This document shows positions 6,050 through 6,239 of a stretch of DNA of 6,239 bases, in pieces (the first letter of the stretch is position 1; every line of letters begins with the position of its first letter). The translations under genes were made by a program, and so were the position numbers. Origin of the DNA: Rhizobium sp. Q54. GTDB lineage: Bacteria > Pseudomonadota > Alphaproteobacteria > SMXS01. The stretch is taken from the NCBI GenBank assembly GCA_945872035.1, contig CAMBYA010000148.1, positions 1 to 6,239 of the forward strand, written 5' to 3'. The notes below the pieces were generated by a model. The model searched no databases, was not told where the DNA came from, and saw nothing but the letters and a program-made list of their open reading frames with translations.

Positions 6050-6239
6050 ATAATCGTCGATCATTTGGCGCCTCAACACCTCGCGCCATTGCCCGATTAG
6101 GGTGGCGTCATGCTCTTGTCGCCACCCTGACTTACGTCTTCGTCGGCATCAGTGCGCTGTCGGCGGTTACCCGCTGGTCGCCTGGATGTCGACGGGGCGC
6201 TTCATGTTCGGCGCGGTACTGCTGGCGTCGACCCTGCTC
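6031..6239 (+). pseudogene. Start of a divergent membrane-protein gene with an apparent frameshift; runs off the window
   Basis: From the ATG at 6031 one frame reads a basic N-terminus and then a hydrophobic helix, ALVATLTYVFVGISALS (about 6109-6162). Past that point the frame turns arginine/cysteine-rich and implausible. The neighbouring frame then gives GGYPLVAWMSTGRFMFG and a following leucine-rich stretch to the window end, with nearly every third base G or C, as in real genes here. One added base near 6161 would join both parts into a single membrane protein. It could be the first helices of a small-molecule transporter (drug/metabolite-type is a guess). The break could be a true mutation, a sequencing or assembly error, or a chance open frame before a gene that really starts later. 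The ATG has no clear Shine-Dalgarno, so the start is uncertain. Confidence 0.35.
6099..6128. repeat. 9-bp inverted repeat at the edge of the divergent gene
   Basis: AGGGTGGCG at 6099-6107 pairs perfectly with CGCCACCCT at 6120-6128 around a 12-nt spacer. No T-run follows on either strand, so it is not a plain terminator. It may be an operator in the divergent control region or an RNA hairpin near the start of the rightward gene. Confidence 0.4.

Overview
The window is high-GC DNA with strong G/C preference at third codon positions and almost no non-coding space. This suits a high-GC proteobacterium, most likely an alphaproteobacterium by the look of the proteins. I cannot fix the genus. Nearly all of it is one leftward (minus-strand) gene cluster of five genes. 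Read from the promoter side at the right, they are an ethanolamine-type APC permease (4352-5848), a glutamine-synthetase-family ligase (2922-4289), an aldehyde dehydrogenase (1528-2922), an iron-type alcohol dehydrogenase (326-1504) and the first 107 codons of a class I glutamine amidotransferase (ends beyond base 1). The last four genes are packed tightly (1-bp overlap, 23 bp, 2 bp). A 62-bp gap with a strong hairpin separates the permease from the ligase.

Together the genes describe a gamma-glutamylation route for a small amino alcohol, best guess ethanolamine. The permease imports the substrate and the ligase joins its amine to the gamma-carboxyl of glutamate at the cost of ATP. The iron-type dehydrogenase oxidises the terminal alcohol to an aldehyde and the aldehyde dehydrogenase makes the acid. 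The amidotransferase domain then releases glutamate and an amino acid, which would be glycine if the substrate is ethanolamine. The logic is that of the E. coli Puu putrescine pathway, with an alcohol dehydrogenase where Puu uses the flavin amine oxidase PuuB. Related logic has been proposed for ethanolamine in Streptomyces (GlnA4) and is known for isopropylamine/alaninol in Pseudomonas (Ipu). No eutBC ammonia-lyase or microcompartment gene is seen in the window.

The right end (5849-6239) holds the presumed control region. It is AT-richer around 5940-6060 and carries a good ribosome binding site for the permease, possible promoters, a short direct repeat and a 9-bp inverted repeat. At the far right a rightward reading frame looks like the start of an integral membrane protein, but it appears frame-shifted near base 6161 and runs off the window.
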